Source: Acheta domesticus
Lineage: Eukaryota; Arthropoda; Insecta; Orthoptera; Gryllidae
DNA length: 64,000 nt
Direction: 5' to 3'
Assembly (NCBI GenBank): GCA_031308135.1
Contig: JAHLJT010002630.1
Location: 101,916,337 to 101,980,336 of the forward strand
Position numbers and translations under genes: made by a program. The notes beneath the pieces were generated by a model. That model did no database searches. It had not been told where the DNA came from and saw nothing but the letters and a program-made list of their open reading frames with translations. Shown here piece after piece: positions 32,425 through 42,765 of the stretch; position 1 is the first letter of the stretch, and each line of letters begins with the position of its first letter.

Positions 32425-32775
32425 TGGGACGTGACGGAAAAGGGTCTGACGGAAAGGGGCGTGACGGAAAGAGGCGTGACGGAAAGGGATGTGACGGAAA
32501 GGGACGTGACGGAAAGGAGCGGGACGGAAAGGGACGTGACGGAAAGGGACGTGACGGAAAGGGACGTGACGGAAAGGGACGTGACGGAAAGGGACGTGAC
32601 GGAAAGGGACGTGACGGAAAGGGGCGTGACGGAAAGGGGCGTGACGGAAAGAGGCGTGACGGAAAGGGACGTGACGGAAAGGGACGTGACGGAAAGAGGC
32701 GTGACGGAAAGGGACGTAACGTAAAGGTACGTGACGGAAATGGACGAGGCAGAAAGAGCTCTGAAGGAAAGGGAC
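32425..32775. repeat. 15-bp minisatellite (GGACGTGACGGAAAG)n
   Basis: About 20 head-to-tail copies of GGACGTGACGGAAAG with single-base variants (GGGCGTG, GAGGCGTG), decaying towards 32775. The unit is a multiple of three and has no stop in most frames, which gives open frames of pentapeptide repeats (TERDV, GKGRD, PSRPF) on both strands. These are not genes. Confidence 0.95.
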
Positions 32776-33058
32776 GTGAAGGAAAAGCGGGTGCAAAAAA
32801 AAAAAGACACGTAATAGAGATGTGAGTTAAGGAGGTAGGTCGTGGCGACGAAAGAACGTGTCTACAAGACATGACCGATAGTTCGCAAGAAAAAGAACGC
32901 AGTCAAAAGGGACGTAACGAAGAAGGGGAGTGGGAAGAAAGTGCCTTGAAGGACGAGGACGAGACGGGGCGCCGGGAAGGGGTGCTACCACAGTCGGAGG
33001 GAGGGGGCGTGGCGCTGATGACGTGACCAGGAAGATGTGGCGGGAGACGCTGCTACGG
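32776..33058. other. purine-rich non-coding DNA
   Basis: Irregular GAAAGG-type continuation of the minisatellite composition, without gene signals. It ends with the target duplication of the next SINE. Confidence 0.5.
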
Positions 33059-33607
33059 TTGATTGATTCATTGATTCGTTTCCGGACGCGTTAACTACTT
33101 TGGTCATTAGTCCCGTAAGTGCAGTGCGTGTTGTTTCTCGGGAGGTGGCGATGATTTTTCCCCACTGGATGGCGAGATCTAGCGCCGACCTACCGTCGAC
33201 TAGCGGTGTTTTCCCCTTAACCAGGTATCTCCCACCAGCGGGGCACCACCCCAGCTGGGACAAGTTGTAATCTCCCGACCGGTCTCCCGACATGTGTGGT
33301 AGTGTAGCGCACGTTAGTGTGAGTGTGTAAGAGGAGAGGATGGGGAATAGGAAGAGGAAGGAAAGATCGCGCGCAGTCCGTGGCCCGTTTGTTACGGTAC
33401 TGCTCCGGCATTCGCCTGGTGTTGATAGGAGAAACCACGGAAAAGAGCAGCCGCTCGCTAGAATTCTCCTCCAGACAGCCTCTGAATTCGACCTAGCTGA
33501 CCAGCTAGTGTCGAAAATCCTGCCGCCGTCGGGAGTGGAACCTAGAACCTCCCGGTCAGAGGGACTGCAGTGACATCAGGTTGATGCAGTGAGCCATCTC
33601 TCCCGGT
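33059..33607 (-). mobile_element. SINE-1, full length with target duplications (reference copy)
   Basis: The 549-bp element is flanked by CGCTGCTACGG at 33048-33058 and 33608-33618, an 11-bp target duplication that fixes both ends. Read on the minus strand it opens with an A-box-like ATGGCTCACTGCATCAACCT, then a degenerate B box GGTTCTAGGTTCCACTCCC about 25-35 bases on. A conserved body follows ('ggaggagaattctagcg', 'aacaccaggcgaatgccgga', 'gcgcgcgatctttccttcct', 'agaccggtcgggag', 'cttacgggactaatgacc') and the element ends with (AATC/AATG)n. This is a tRNA-derived, RNA polymerase III type SINE with an AATC tail. It has no coding capacity and would depend on a partner LINE. Confidence 0.92.
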
Positions 33608-33659
33608 CGCTGCTACGGAGGCGTGGGCACTGCGGGGGCTCTTCCGACCGCCAGTGGCT

Positions 33660-34189
33660 TGCTTGATCGACAGATTGTTAGTGATTCCGAGCGCGTCAAC
33701 TAGCGAGCTCATTCGTCCCGTAAGTGTAATGCATGCTTTTATCGGGAGGTGGCGGCGATCTTCCACCGCCCGTTGGCGAGATCCGGTGACGACCTACCGT
33801 CCGCTGGGGGATTTCCCCAACCAGGTATCTCCCACTAGCACGGCATTGCCCCAGCCGGGTCAAACTTAGCCCCCCACCGGTCAACCTTCATGTGTGCTAG
33901 TGTTTTAGTGTGTGTGTGTAAGTAAGGCATGAGAATAGAACAAGGGAGAGGGAGGAAAGATCGCGCGCGGTCCGTGGCCCGTTTGTTTATGTACTGCTCC
34001 GGCATTCGCCTGGTGTTGACCGGAGAAACCACGGAAAACTACCGATCAGAGCAGCCGGCCACTAGATTTCTTCTCCAGAGACTAAACTCGACCTAGCAGA
34101 TAAGGTAGCGTCGAAAATCCTGCCGCCGTCGGGATTCGAACCTAGGACCTCCCAGTCAGAGGTACTGCTGTGACATCAGTTGATGCACT
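33660..34189 (-). mobile_element. SINE-1, second adjacent copy
   Basis: Same orientation as its neighbour and about 50 bp away. Its tRNA-like head at 34125-34189 keeps a better B box (reversed: GGTTCGAATCCC). Part of the middle is shortened near 34070. Confidence 0.88.
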
Positions 34190-34193
34190 GATA

Positions 34194-34390
34194 CACTGGC
34201 GGATCCATGGATCCCATAGCCCCCCAAAAGGCCTAGAGATTCTGTTTACCTTGGCATTTGGCAAAATTTACGTAATATTTATGTTCGAATTATGTAATTA
34301 TTTAAACGATAATATTATGTAGTATATCTACAACACATACATAATACACAATATAATAACAAATACGATTATTATTTAACACAAATCCAC
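34194..34390. mobile_element. hAT-type MITE fragment, copy B
   Basis: Begins CACTGGCGGATCCATGGATC. The following 'ggcctagagattc', 'cctt.gcatttggcaaaatt', 'ttatgttcgaattatgtaat' and 'aatacacaatataata' match the reversed interior of 237-498. The far end is decayed. It starts directly beside the SINE-1 head. Confidence 0.65.
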
Positions 34391-34632
34391 GATTCCCTTG
34401 CCCGAAGTGGTCGGCTGGTTCCACCCCTGAGCCCGGTCCGCCGGCGGCGCTGTGTGCGCGGCGGGCGGGGAGGATACGAGCCGGGAAGACGAGGGTGGGA
34501 GCGGAGCGGTCGGGGCTGATGCGACGGAGAAGAGCCGAGCGAGGGCACCAGGCGGCGGGGGCGGAGGTGGGGGCGGGGGGTCAAGCGCCGCCTAAATGCA
34601 TTATGGAGCTGCGTCCGCCCTCACATCGACGC
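34391..34632. other. GC-rich tract
   Basis: Strongly GC-rich with several G runs (GGCGGGGGCGGAGGTGGGGG near 34552). Frames on the minus strand are Pro/Arg-rich composition effects. Confidence 0.5.
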
Positions 34633-35682
34633 GCGCTCCGCTCATAATCCCCCCGCCCCCGGCCCCGCCCCCCTCGCCCACGCCCCTTCTTCTCTTCACG
34701 CCCCTGCCCTGGACCCCGCCACACCCCCTATCCACCAAATGCGCGTTTTCCACACAGCCCATGTTTGCTGCAAAAGATTACACGGTGCCCGTCTCACTAA
34801 TGTCGTTTAAATAAACACGATTAACCTTAAGCACGGAATATAATCGCGATTGCCAGTGCAGCCGTTTCCTCTACCAAATAAAATATATAAACTCTTTTAT
34901 TATAACGGCGCTTTCATGATAAAACAGAGAGGTAGATACTTTTTGTGCTGTATTGAAGGATTTCTTGAATATGATTTATGGTTGCTCTGTCCTAATCAAA
35001 CCAAATTCAGCTAAATATCGCGTCAGAGGGACCCCGACCCCTACCTTTCCTCGGGGATCTTCTTCTGTTTACGTCTGGCCCTGGACCCCGCCACACCCCC
35101 TATCCACCAAATGCGCATTTTCCACAAAACCCATGTTTGCTGCAAAAAGATTACACGGTGCCCGTCTCACTAATGTCGTTTAAATAAACACGATTAACCT
35201 TAAGCACGGAATATAATCGCGATTGCCAGTGCAGCCGTTTCCTCTACCAAATAAAATATATAAACTCTTTTATTATAACGGCGCTTTCATGCTAAAACCG
35301 AGAAGCTGATGCTTTTAATGCTGTACTGAATGATTTCCTGAATATTATTTGTAGTTGCCCTTTCCTATGTGCTACTGGTTTGCTGAAACCAAATTGAGGT
35401 TTACACGTTTACATTACTCGAAATCCCTTGTAATGTTAGAGTGACGTGAGAGGAACATCGAGGGGTGACCCGCTCATAATCTCCCTCGAGTCCCCGCCCC
35501 CTTCTTTGCCTCGGGGTCGCTCTTCTTTACTTCACGCCTGGACCCTGGACAACGGCCCACCCCGTATCTTCCAAATGCGCGTTTTCCACACAGCCCATGT
35601 TTACTGCAAAAGATTACACAGTACCTGCCTCACTAATGTCCTTTAAATAAACACAATTAACCTTAAGCTCGCAATATATACT
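34633..35682. repeat. three diverged direct repeats (~370-470-bp spacing)
   Basis: 'ctggaccccgccacaccccc', 'ccaaatgcgcgttttccaca', 'gcaaaagattacac.gt.cc' and 'gtc.tttaaataaacac.at' occur in the same order at 34710-34830, 35082-35200 and 35552-35665. The first two also share the following AT-rich 150 bp. Each unit starts with a C-rich segment. It may be a tandem satellite-like array or triplicated 3' end, since each copy carries AATAAA in TTTAAATAAACAC. No conserved protein is encoded. Confidence 0.85.
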
Positions 35683-35684
35683 GA

Positions 35685-35825
35685 GATTTTTCTAACTTTG
35701 CCCCCCAAGGCCCGTCTTCACGACGGAATATGTCACGGTATTTCGCGACGTTCTCAGTCGTGCCACCCGATATCCCATGATCGCGTCAGTATCAAGCAGT
35801 GCTTGCGATCATGCGACCCCCTGAC
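35685..35825. mobile_element. half of a palindromic MITE
   Basis: Begins TATACTGAGATTTTTCTAAC, then 'acggtatttcgcgacgttct' and 'gcgatcatgcga'. Only one arm and the hinge are present. The second arm is missing. Confidence 0.75.
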
Positions 35826-36159
35826 CGCTACACCGTCACCGCTTTTTTTCACTGCGAGTTGTTAAAAATAAAGACTTTCGGCAACGCTGTCTCCATCACA
35901 GCCGGACCCACTGATGGAGATGAGAGCGTGCGGCTTTCTTTCGCTGTTCAACTGCGGGCGGCTGCGCTTCGAAAGCCGGAGTGCGTTGGCGTGTACCGCA
36001 CGTCAACAACTCACATGTGGCGTCGCAAACCTCTCGCACTCTGCACGCATACCGCTTTTGTTTTTCCACCGCGACGCGTTGCAATTGCCCCCCACCCCTC
36101 TCCACTCCACCTCGCCCCGCCCCGGCCTTCAGGTCATGCTCTGGTCGGATCCATGTGAA
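35826..36159. other. non-coding stretch
   Basis: Mixed composition. Long overlapping frames run from here into the CT microsatellite and are artefacts of it. Confidence 0.5.
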
Positions 36160-36476
36160 AGGCTCTCTCTCTCACTCTCGCGCTCTCACTCTCTCTCGCT
36201 CTCTCTCGCTCTCTCACTCTCTCTCGCTCGCTCTCACTCTCTCTCGCTCTCTCTCCCTCCCTCCCCCTCTCTCTTTCTCTCTCACACTCTCTCGCTCTCC
36301 CTCACTCTCTCTCGCTCTCACTCTCTCGCTCTCTCACTCTCACTATCTCTCGCTCTCTCTCGCTCTCTCGCTCTCTCACTCTCGCTCTCTCTCACTCTCG
36401 CTCTCGCTCTCTCTCACTCTCGCTCTCTCTCTCACTCTCTCTCGCTCTCTCTCACTCTCTCTCGCTCTCTCTCTGG
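36160..36476. repeat. CT-rich microsatellite (CTCTCTCGCTCTCACTCT)n
   Basis: About 315 bp of CT repeats with interspersed CG and CA. Leu/Ser frames across it are artefacts. Confidence 0.97.
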
Positions 36477-37020
36477 TAAACAGCCATATGGCTGGTTGAC
36501 AGTCCAGAAGCCCCAAGCGCGGTGTTGTCAAGGTCGATGCCACGAGATTCATACTTTAGTAAATACATTTTACAGTAATCATTTTACATCTTTTTCAATC
36601 GGGTCGTGCAAAATATTTTAAACAAAACATCGTTTTTGGTCTCACGATTTTTAACTGTAGCGGTTTCAGTTTCGGTTGATTGCTTGCGAAGTCTACATAC
36701 ACAGGAAAATTGAAGGATATACAGTATTGAATAAATGAAACCGATGCAAGACAGTCGTAAAAGATGATAAATTAGTTTTATCTGCACAAAAGAAATAAAT
36801 TTCTGTCGACAAGAAACAAACGACGGTGTTGACAGGAGAACAAATGGAACACAACATCGTGATGGAACGTCTACATGGCACTGTGAGGGCAGAGCATCTA
36901 TAAAATCTAGAAGAAGAATTCTTTCCTCACGTAATCTTTAGATGCAATGCGTTTTAACATCGCATTTTGTAAATCTGGGTTCAGGTAAGTTGAATCAATA
37001 GTTCACGATAATCAGAGGGA
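36477..37020. other. AT-rich non-coding DNA
   Basis: No gene or repeat recognised. Confidence 0.5.
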
Positions 37021-37022
37021 TT

Positions 37023-37027
37023 GATTT

Positions 37028-37071
<44 letters not shown>

Positions 37072-37081
37072 AAATCATATA

Positions 37082-37127
<46 letters not shown>
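37023..37127. repeat. AT dinucleotide repeat inside a perfect palindrome
   Basis: GATTTGGG (37023-37030) and CCCAAATC (37069-37076) enclose a pure (AT)n run. A further (AT)n run follows until 37127. The first part is a perfect palindrome able to extrude a cruciform. Confidence 0.95.
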
Positions 37128-37129
<2 letters not shown>

Positions 37130-38603
37130 TTTTTGGTAATGATTGTAGATACATCTTGAACATCTTGAGTTTTTGCCACAGCATTTTGCATTTTGATTTA
37201 TTGCTCAGAAGCTACACAACACATCATTAGAACATTCGTTCTTTGGATCAAGGAAACTAAAAGAAAATTCCCAATTGAAAAGGGAGTTATTGACACCCGC
37301 AGCAGTAAATATCTTACACTAGTGTGCAGCAACAAATCTTCCTCTCTGTTAGTTGCTAAAATTATTTTCAGTTCTCTTCAGTTTTCCTTCGGAACATAAT
37401 GCTAAGAATGGGAGCTCCCTTCTTCTTTCTGAAGCTGACTTCCACTGCCACTGGTAAGGTTTTTGGACATATTGTTCTCGATTCCCACTACTTTAAATAG
37501 CCACACCATTTAAATATTTCAGTGGAGTCAATTACGCTCAACGTTCATTTCCTTCTTGCGTTTTATTCCTTCATTTTCATTGAGTTGTTTTTTAAAGCAA
37601 AGTATTTAAAAGAGACACCAAAACAAGCGATTCTTTAAAGTTTCCTCGTCCTTTAGAGACCCCTAACGAATAGTATTACATGGTTAAATGTCCATTTTAT
37701 GCAGTTGATTTTAACGTGTTTTAGAAAAAGGTAATTGTCGAGTTTCAAAATTGCGTTTGTTATATTAAAATGTTGGCGAAAATATTATTACTCATAACAT
37801 GGTCTGACAATGGAAAAAAGCAGCCTGTGAGCTTAGGGAATGTAATTACAGCGTTGTAAAATGAAATATTATGAATAAAAACAAATGTACGCGTTTTAGC
37901 AAACAGAGGATAAATATGTTTGTTTGTAATTAATAAACTACATATTTTGTGGCGCAACGCAACTTTTATTAAACTGTACGTAAATACATCAGCTTGTTAT
38001 CATAATTGGTTCTACAATTTTACACTACTCGCATTATAATACAATCCCTGCCTAGATAGGATAAAAAACAACAAAGAAGATATATTTAACGTCATGCATC
38101 GAAACGGATTTTAAAAATAAATAACATTTCCAGAAACTGATTTAATGACATTTATCAAAAGTCAAGGGGTATTTTTAACGGTATGGAATATGAAAGAGCG
38201 TTTAGTTATCGAAAACCTTTATCAAATGAAATGGACTTCCTGTATTTGTCATGTAATGAATTGAAAGTATTCTTTTTTGAGGAGAATGAAATAATAGGGC
38301 AACAAAGGATCTGAAGAAATGGAAACTTCTGAGTGCGAGGTTTGCCCTTGAAAACACAAGGTAGACAATTCAAAAACGATTTTGGAAGTTCAACTGATCG
38401 TCCGGACATGGATCAATAGGCTTGAATCCTGTGCCTTCGGTGAAGACCACCATAAAAATTGCTATTCCAGCGAAACTTAAGTCCAAGAATTGTGTTATAG
38501 GATAATCAAGCTCGAAATACTGAAAATGAAATGTCATGAAGAGCAAATATTTTATTCCTCCGGGATTCGAGCTCGGGACCTATTAACGTGTATTTTGGTT
38601 GCA
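37128..38603. other. AT-rich intergenic DNA
   Basis: No gene. At 38555-38580, 'cgggattcgagctcgggacc' resembles a reversed B box of a tRNA-derived element, but I cannot extend it into a known SINE. Confidence 0.5.
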
Positions 38604-39020
38604 CTCTCCTATTAAATCTTTTCATAATGATACAATAGAGTAAATAGTATAATTGTCTGACTACTGAAGGGATAACATTGTCAGTGGTAAAGGAATGAGC
38701 ACATTGGCTTCTGATTCAGATTCTGTCCACGTTGAGATATGTGAAAACAAATGGAATGTTCTTTTACAGCAAGACACAAACAAGAGACCTGGAAATATTT
38801 CGTTTAAACTCTCCTATTAAATTATGCGTAACAATACAATAGGGTAAGCAGCCTATTGCCTTACTATTCGAAAGGATAACATTGCCAGTGGTAAAGAAAT
38901 GAGCACATTGGCTTCTGAGTCATTTTCTCTCCATCTCAAGATATGTGAAAACCAATGTTTTGCACGTTCTTTTACTGCAATGCACGTTCTTTTACTGCAA
39001 GACACAAACAAGAGACCTGA
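38604..39020. repeat. ~205-bp tandem duplication
   Basis: 'ctctcctattaaat' ... 'ggataacatt.ccagtggtaa' ... 'atgagcacattggcttctga' ... 'gcaagacacaaacaagagac' occurs at 38604-38795 and again at 38809-39020 in the same orientation. The second copy has an extra internal 20-bp doubling of TGCACGTTCTTTTACTGCAA (about 38959-38999). Confidence 0.9.
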
Positions 39021-39882
39021 ATCAGATTCAACGCAAACGGGCAGCGTCTACTCAATGGCAACACAATTGCCTCTGCAGAATAGCTAACAGAGAGGTCCTA
39101 AGGTTCTACACTAGATGGTGGCGAATTTTCAATATAGCAGTGGCGTTTTCTTTGGGTGTACAAGTCATGTGTCAACGCCCAAGGATAAAAGAAATTTTTT
39201 TTAAGTTTCTCGCCTTACGAATACTACGTAAGAAGAGAAAGTTATGTAATCGTGCGCCGGAAAACGGCTAATTTTCGCCAGAAAAGTTCTTACAGCTGGA
39301 GTCTGGTGAGGAAGAAGTGGATAAAACCTGTTGCTAAATTTAAGGAAAAAAATTCTCTACCTCGTGGAGTAGTCAAAATCCATGTTTTGTTGCTTCTTGA
39401 TACTGCAAAATCGATTGACGGCAAAACCTCCGTCTGTCCGTCTGTCCGTCCATCCCTCTGTCCGTCTGTGGTCAACGCTAGCGCCTAAACCGTTCTGCCG
39501 ATTTTCTTCAAAATTGATATTCCCCGATCGTTTTTACTTTTCTCAAGGCCTCTGGAATTTGAAACCGATATTTTAATATTTGTGGGTACTGTACATGAAA
39601 CCTGTCGGAGATTTTCAATGTTAAAAGAAAATGGCTCCAATTTTTTTCCTTTGAGTTTATTTAGATTTTTTCATTTACTCGGTCTTCCGTGCGATCGGCG
39701 TCATAGATCAGCATCAGGGCGTTCATGCAACGCAGGCGGTGTGGAAGCGCAGCTCAGACCGTTGGCGAGTGTCCCCGACGCCTTCAGGACGCATCGGGTG
39801 GCCCCTGCGCATGCGCGCGTCCTCCCCCCACTCAAGGACGGAGCGGGCGAAGGCGTTGGATCTCGATTCAACGGTCTCCTGC
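39021..39882. other. non-coding stretch with short CCGT repeat
   Basis: (CCGT)n-like repeat at 39430-39470. A GC-richer patch at 39680-39880 gives a 119-codon frame without recognised domain. Confidence 0.5.
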
Positions 39883-40143
39883 TATGGCCCGATTATAATA
39901 AGTTGGTGATTGACTGTTGTGTTTCTGAAGCTTATATATGATTTAGATACTTTCATCAAATCATAAATGATTTTAACCAAATGATTTTAACCAATTCATA
40001 TATGATTTGGATACTTTAATAAGTTTTTTTCCAATACTTGTTTTCGTGTCCCGGGAATACGTGATCAGCGGTAAGCAACCTGTCAACGTCGCTCCTTTCC
40101 GTTCGCAACTGTCAATCACCAACTTGTTTTAATCGGACCACAG
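39883..40143. mobile_element. foldback MITE (GGYCCGATTA ends)
   Basis: The left GGCCCGATTATAATAAGTTG continues as GTGATTGACTGTTG. The right end, reversed, is GGTCCGATTAAAACAAGTTG and continues as GTGATTGACAGTTG, so the inverted repeats are at least 34 bp. The interior has short internal repeats of 'catatatgattt.gatac' and 'gattttaacca'. No gene. Confidence 0.8.
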
Positions 40144-40633
40144 AGAGCGAGCGTCCATGTTTGAGATATTCTCCGTTGCGCGTTGTAGCCTTTAGCGATT
40201 GTCGCACTCATGGAATTTGTGTTATTTGGATACTGACAGTGAACAAATAGTACAAACGTTTTCAAATAATTGTTTTTTCATTTTCATAGGAAGAAAAGAA
40301 ACGAATAATTGATATTGGGCGATCATGTCCTAACATAATAACATTTCAGAATATAATTTTTAAACGACAACCGAACGATGGAAAAAATGATGACCATGTA
40401 TTTTTAAATAATATAAATTGTATTATTTCAAAGTTTGCAAATAACACACCTCATTGTTGTTATTTTGCTACTATCTTCATCTCATTCTTCCAATATTATA
40501 ATTTAAAATAAATCAGGCTTTTTTTTATATAATTGAATTTTACTCTAAATAAGTGTGCGAAAAGAGCAGTGTGGGGGTTAACACTTTTCGTCATTGCCAA
40601 CGCCCTACCTCCTGAGTCAGGAGACGCCGTATA
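40144..40633. other. AT-rich non-coding DNA
   Basis: No gene seen. Confidence 0.5.
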
Positions 40634-41497
40634 CAGTAATCCCTCAACATTCGCGAGAGTTAGGTTCCCAAACAACATCGCGAATGTCAAATCCGCGAAT
40701 GTTGAGTCTAACTTTTAATGAAGAAAGGTGGGTTAGGTTCCTGGATATCGAAAAACTGTTTAAAAAAGAAAGTAAAAATGACAAACAATTGCAATAGAAC
40801 TGAGTAAGCCCTACTACAAACATAATTCACAATTAACATCACAAGGAGAAGAAATAAAATAATATTTGAAACTTATTTCAATGTTGTAAGTGATTGGATA
40901 TAGCATTTTTTCCAGCACCTTCCGCATTCTAATAGCCAAATGTGGAAGAGTTGCAGCTTCTATTTCTGTCTTAAATTTCGAAGTCATTTCCATGTTCAGA
41001 TCATATTAAAATACCCTTTCCCCCAGAGCTTGTTGAAATTTTCGAACGCCCTTAACAGTTTTGACATTGAAATTGCTCCATGACGCAGTTTCGCTTCCTT
41101 TAGTTCATCATTATTTTCTAGGATTTTCTTCGCCGATTAATTCCCTATTCAGTGGAATCATTACAATGAGAGATGCACAGATCCTGTATAGCTTTTTTGT
41201 TCGCGTGGCCAAAACTGTTACCTCCAACTTGACGAAACTGAATTGAATAATTTTATAGTTTTATTTTTCTATTAACGTGAACTGACATTCCAACTTTGAC
41301 AGTTTTGCGTGATACTTCGGTGTCTTCCGAGTTCGGTTCCAGGTGACGCTGATGAAAGCTTTCAAAAAAAAAGTTCTACGACTAAAAGACGCACTCGCGA
41401 AAGTTGAAGTCGCGAATGTTAAAACTGGTAGCATTTCTCTAATCGCGAATGTTCGGAACTCGCAAATAGTGAATTCGCGGATGTCGAGGTATTACTG
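40634..41497. mobile_element. pogo/Tigger-like nonautonomous element
   Basis: The left end CAGTAATCCCTCAACATTCG and right end (reversed) CAGTAATACCTCGACATCCG are flanked by TA on both sides (40632-40633, 41498-41499). Near each end there are further 'cgcgaatgtt' words (40679-40705, 41391-41480), subterminal repeats of the pogo kind. No transposase frame is seen in the 864 bp, so it is an internally deleted copy. Confidence 0.85.
41155..41285. repeat. 131-bp inverted repeat, left copy
   Basis: This segment inside the pogo-like element recurs reversed at 42307-42438 with only a few changes ('agagatgcacagatcctgta', 'gttacctccaacttgacgaa', 'tattaacgtgaactgac'). Confidence 0.92.
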
Positions 41498-41504
41498 TAG
41501 ATGG

Positions 41505-41649
41505 ATAAAATTGGGAGGGGGGTTCTGGAGGAGAATTCTAGCGGTCGGCTGCCTTGGTCAATTTCCGTGGTTTCTCTAATACATTCCTGGAGAATACCGA
41601 CGCAGTACAAATCTTCCTCCTTTTGTCTTTGGGACCTCTTCTTCCCTTA

Positions 41650-41702
<53 letters not shown>

Positions 41703-41890
41703 ACACACATGCACAGACTCTCGCTTCCACTCATATCGGATGGCAAGTCTGAAGCTTAGAGCTTCTGTAAGGGGAAACACACAAGCCGACGTGTACATCA
41801 GCGCCCGATATTCCAGCGCGGAAAGATCGCCACTAAGTCCTCGTATAATAACTTGGAATATACTTACGGCACAAATTACCATATGATTTG
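41505..41890 (+). mobile_element. SINE-1, diverged copy with CA expansion
   Basis: 'ggaggagaattctagcggtc', 'tttccgtggtttctct' and 'cttagagctt' are recognisable. The C-A-rich middle of the SINE has expanded into (CA)n at 41648-41710. Both ends are lost or diverged. Confidence 0.75.
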
Positions 41891-42306
41891 TTTCGCCTGG
41901 AGTCCATTGCTCACTCACTGTACGAATACAAGCAATAGCGTTTGTATTGGTACCATTTAGCGGGAAATATGTACTTGGAATGCACTATGCACATAGAATT
42001 GCCACAATAGAAGTATATGTCAATACTCTCGCATTGTAATCACATGCGTTCCAGCAAAAACATCGTCTCCGTATGTTTCCAACAAAAAGCACTAGCCGTT
42101 ACGTCCCATTAGAGATTCACACGGAACAATTTCACGGCTGTATCACGCGATGCTGTTTTGTTCACTGGGAAACAAAAGCCGTTACTATGACAAAAGCTAG
42201 ACCACTGGCTGCGGCTTATTCAAACTGCACAGAACGATCAGGAAGAACAAGGGTTGAATGTGCAAGCGAACGCCAGGTTTAATTTGGAGCAACCCTTTTC
42301 AAAAAA
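41891..42306. other. non-coding stretch between SINE and inverted copy
   Basis: No gene or repeat recognised. A 69-codon frame at 42073-42282 shows no domain. Confidence 0.45.
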
Positions 42307-42438
42307 GTCAGTTCACGTTAATAGAAAAATAAAACTATAAAATTATTCAATTCAGTTTCGTCAAGTTGGAGGTAACAGTTTTGACCACACGAACAAAAAA
42401 GCTATACAGGATCTGTGCATCTCTCATTGTAATGATTC
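42307..42438. repeat. 131-bp inverted repeat, right copy
   Basis: Reversed near-identical copy of 41155-41285. Its boundaries do not coincide with the ends of the pogo-like element. Confidence 0.92.
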
Positions 42439-42454
42439 TAATCGAATCTACTGA

Positions 42455-42765
42455 CTGATTTATTGGTTAGAGATTCCGGGCACGACAGTGGGTGAGTTCA
42501 ATATTCCCGTAAGTATAGTGCATGTTTTTATCGCGTGAGGTGGCGACGATTGTCCCCAGATGGATGGCGAGATCCAGAGCCGACCTAGTTTGCGGTTTTT
42601 TCCACAACCAGGTATCTCTCGCCAGCGGGGCACCGCCGGGAAAAGTTCTAAGCTCCCGACTAGTCTCTCCAGCATATGTAGTAGTGTGGTGAATGTGTGT
42701 GTGTGTGTGTGTGTGTAAGGAAGGGGTGAAGTAAGGACAAGGAATAGGAAGGAAAAAATAATGGG
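42455..42765 (-). mobile_element. SINE-1, 3' half
   Basis: From a decayed tail ('ctgatttattggttagagat') through 'cccgtaagtatagtgcatg', 'ggcgagatccagagccgacc' and 'aaccaggtatctc' to '(gt)n aaggaaggggt'. The tRNA-like head is missing. Confidence 0.82.

Noticed and set aside
32382..32872. Large overlapping frames of 102-161 codons on both strands
   Set aside because: They are translations of the 15-bp minisatellite. Pentapeptide periodicity in every open frame shows the repeat, not a gene.
35914..36621. 235-codon frame over the CT microsatellite
   Set aside because: It is mainly a Leu/Ser translation of (CT)n.
38604..39020. CRISPR-like direct repeats
   Set aside because: There are only two ~205-bp copies without short spacers, in eukaryotic context. 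It is a tandem duplication.
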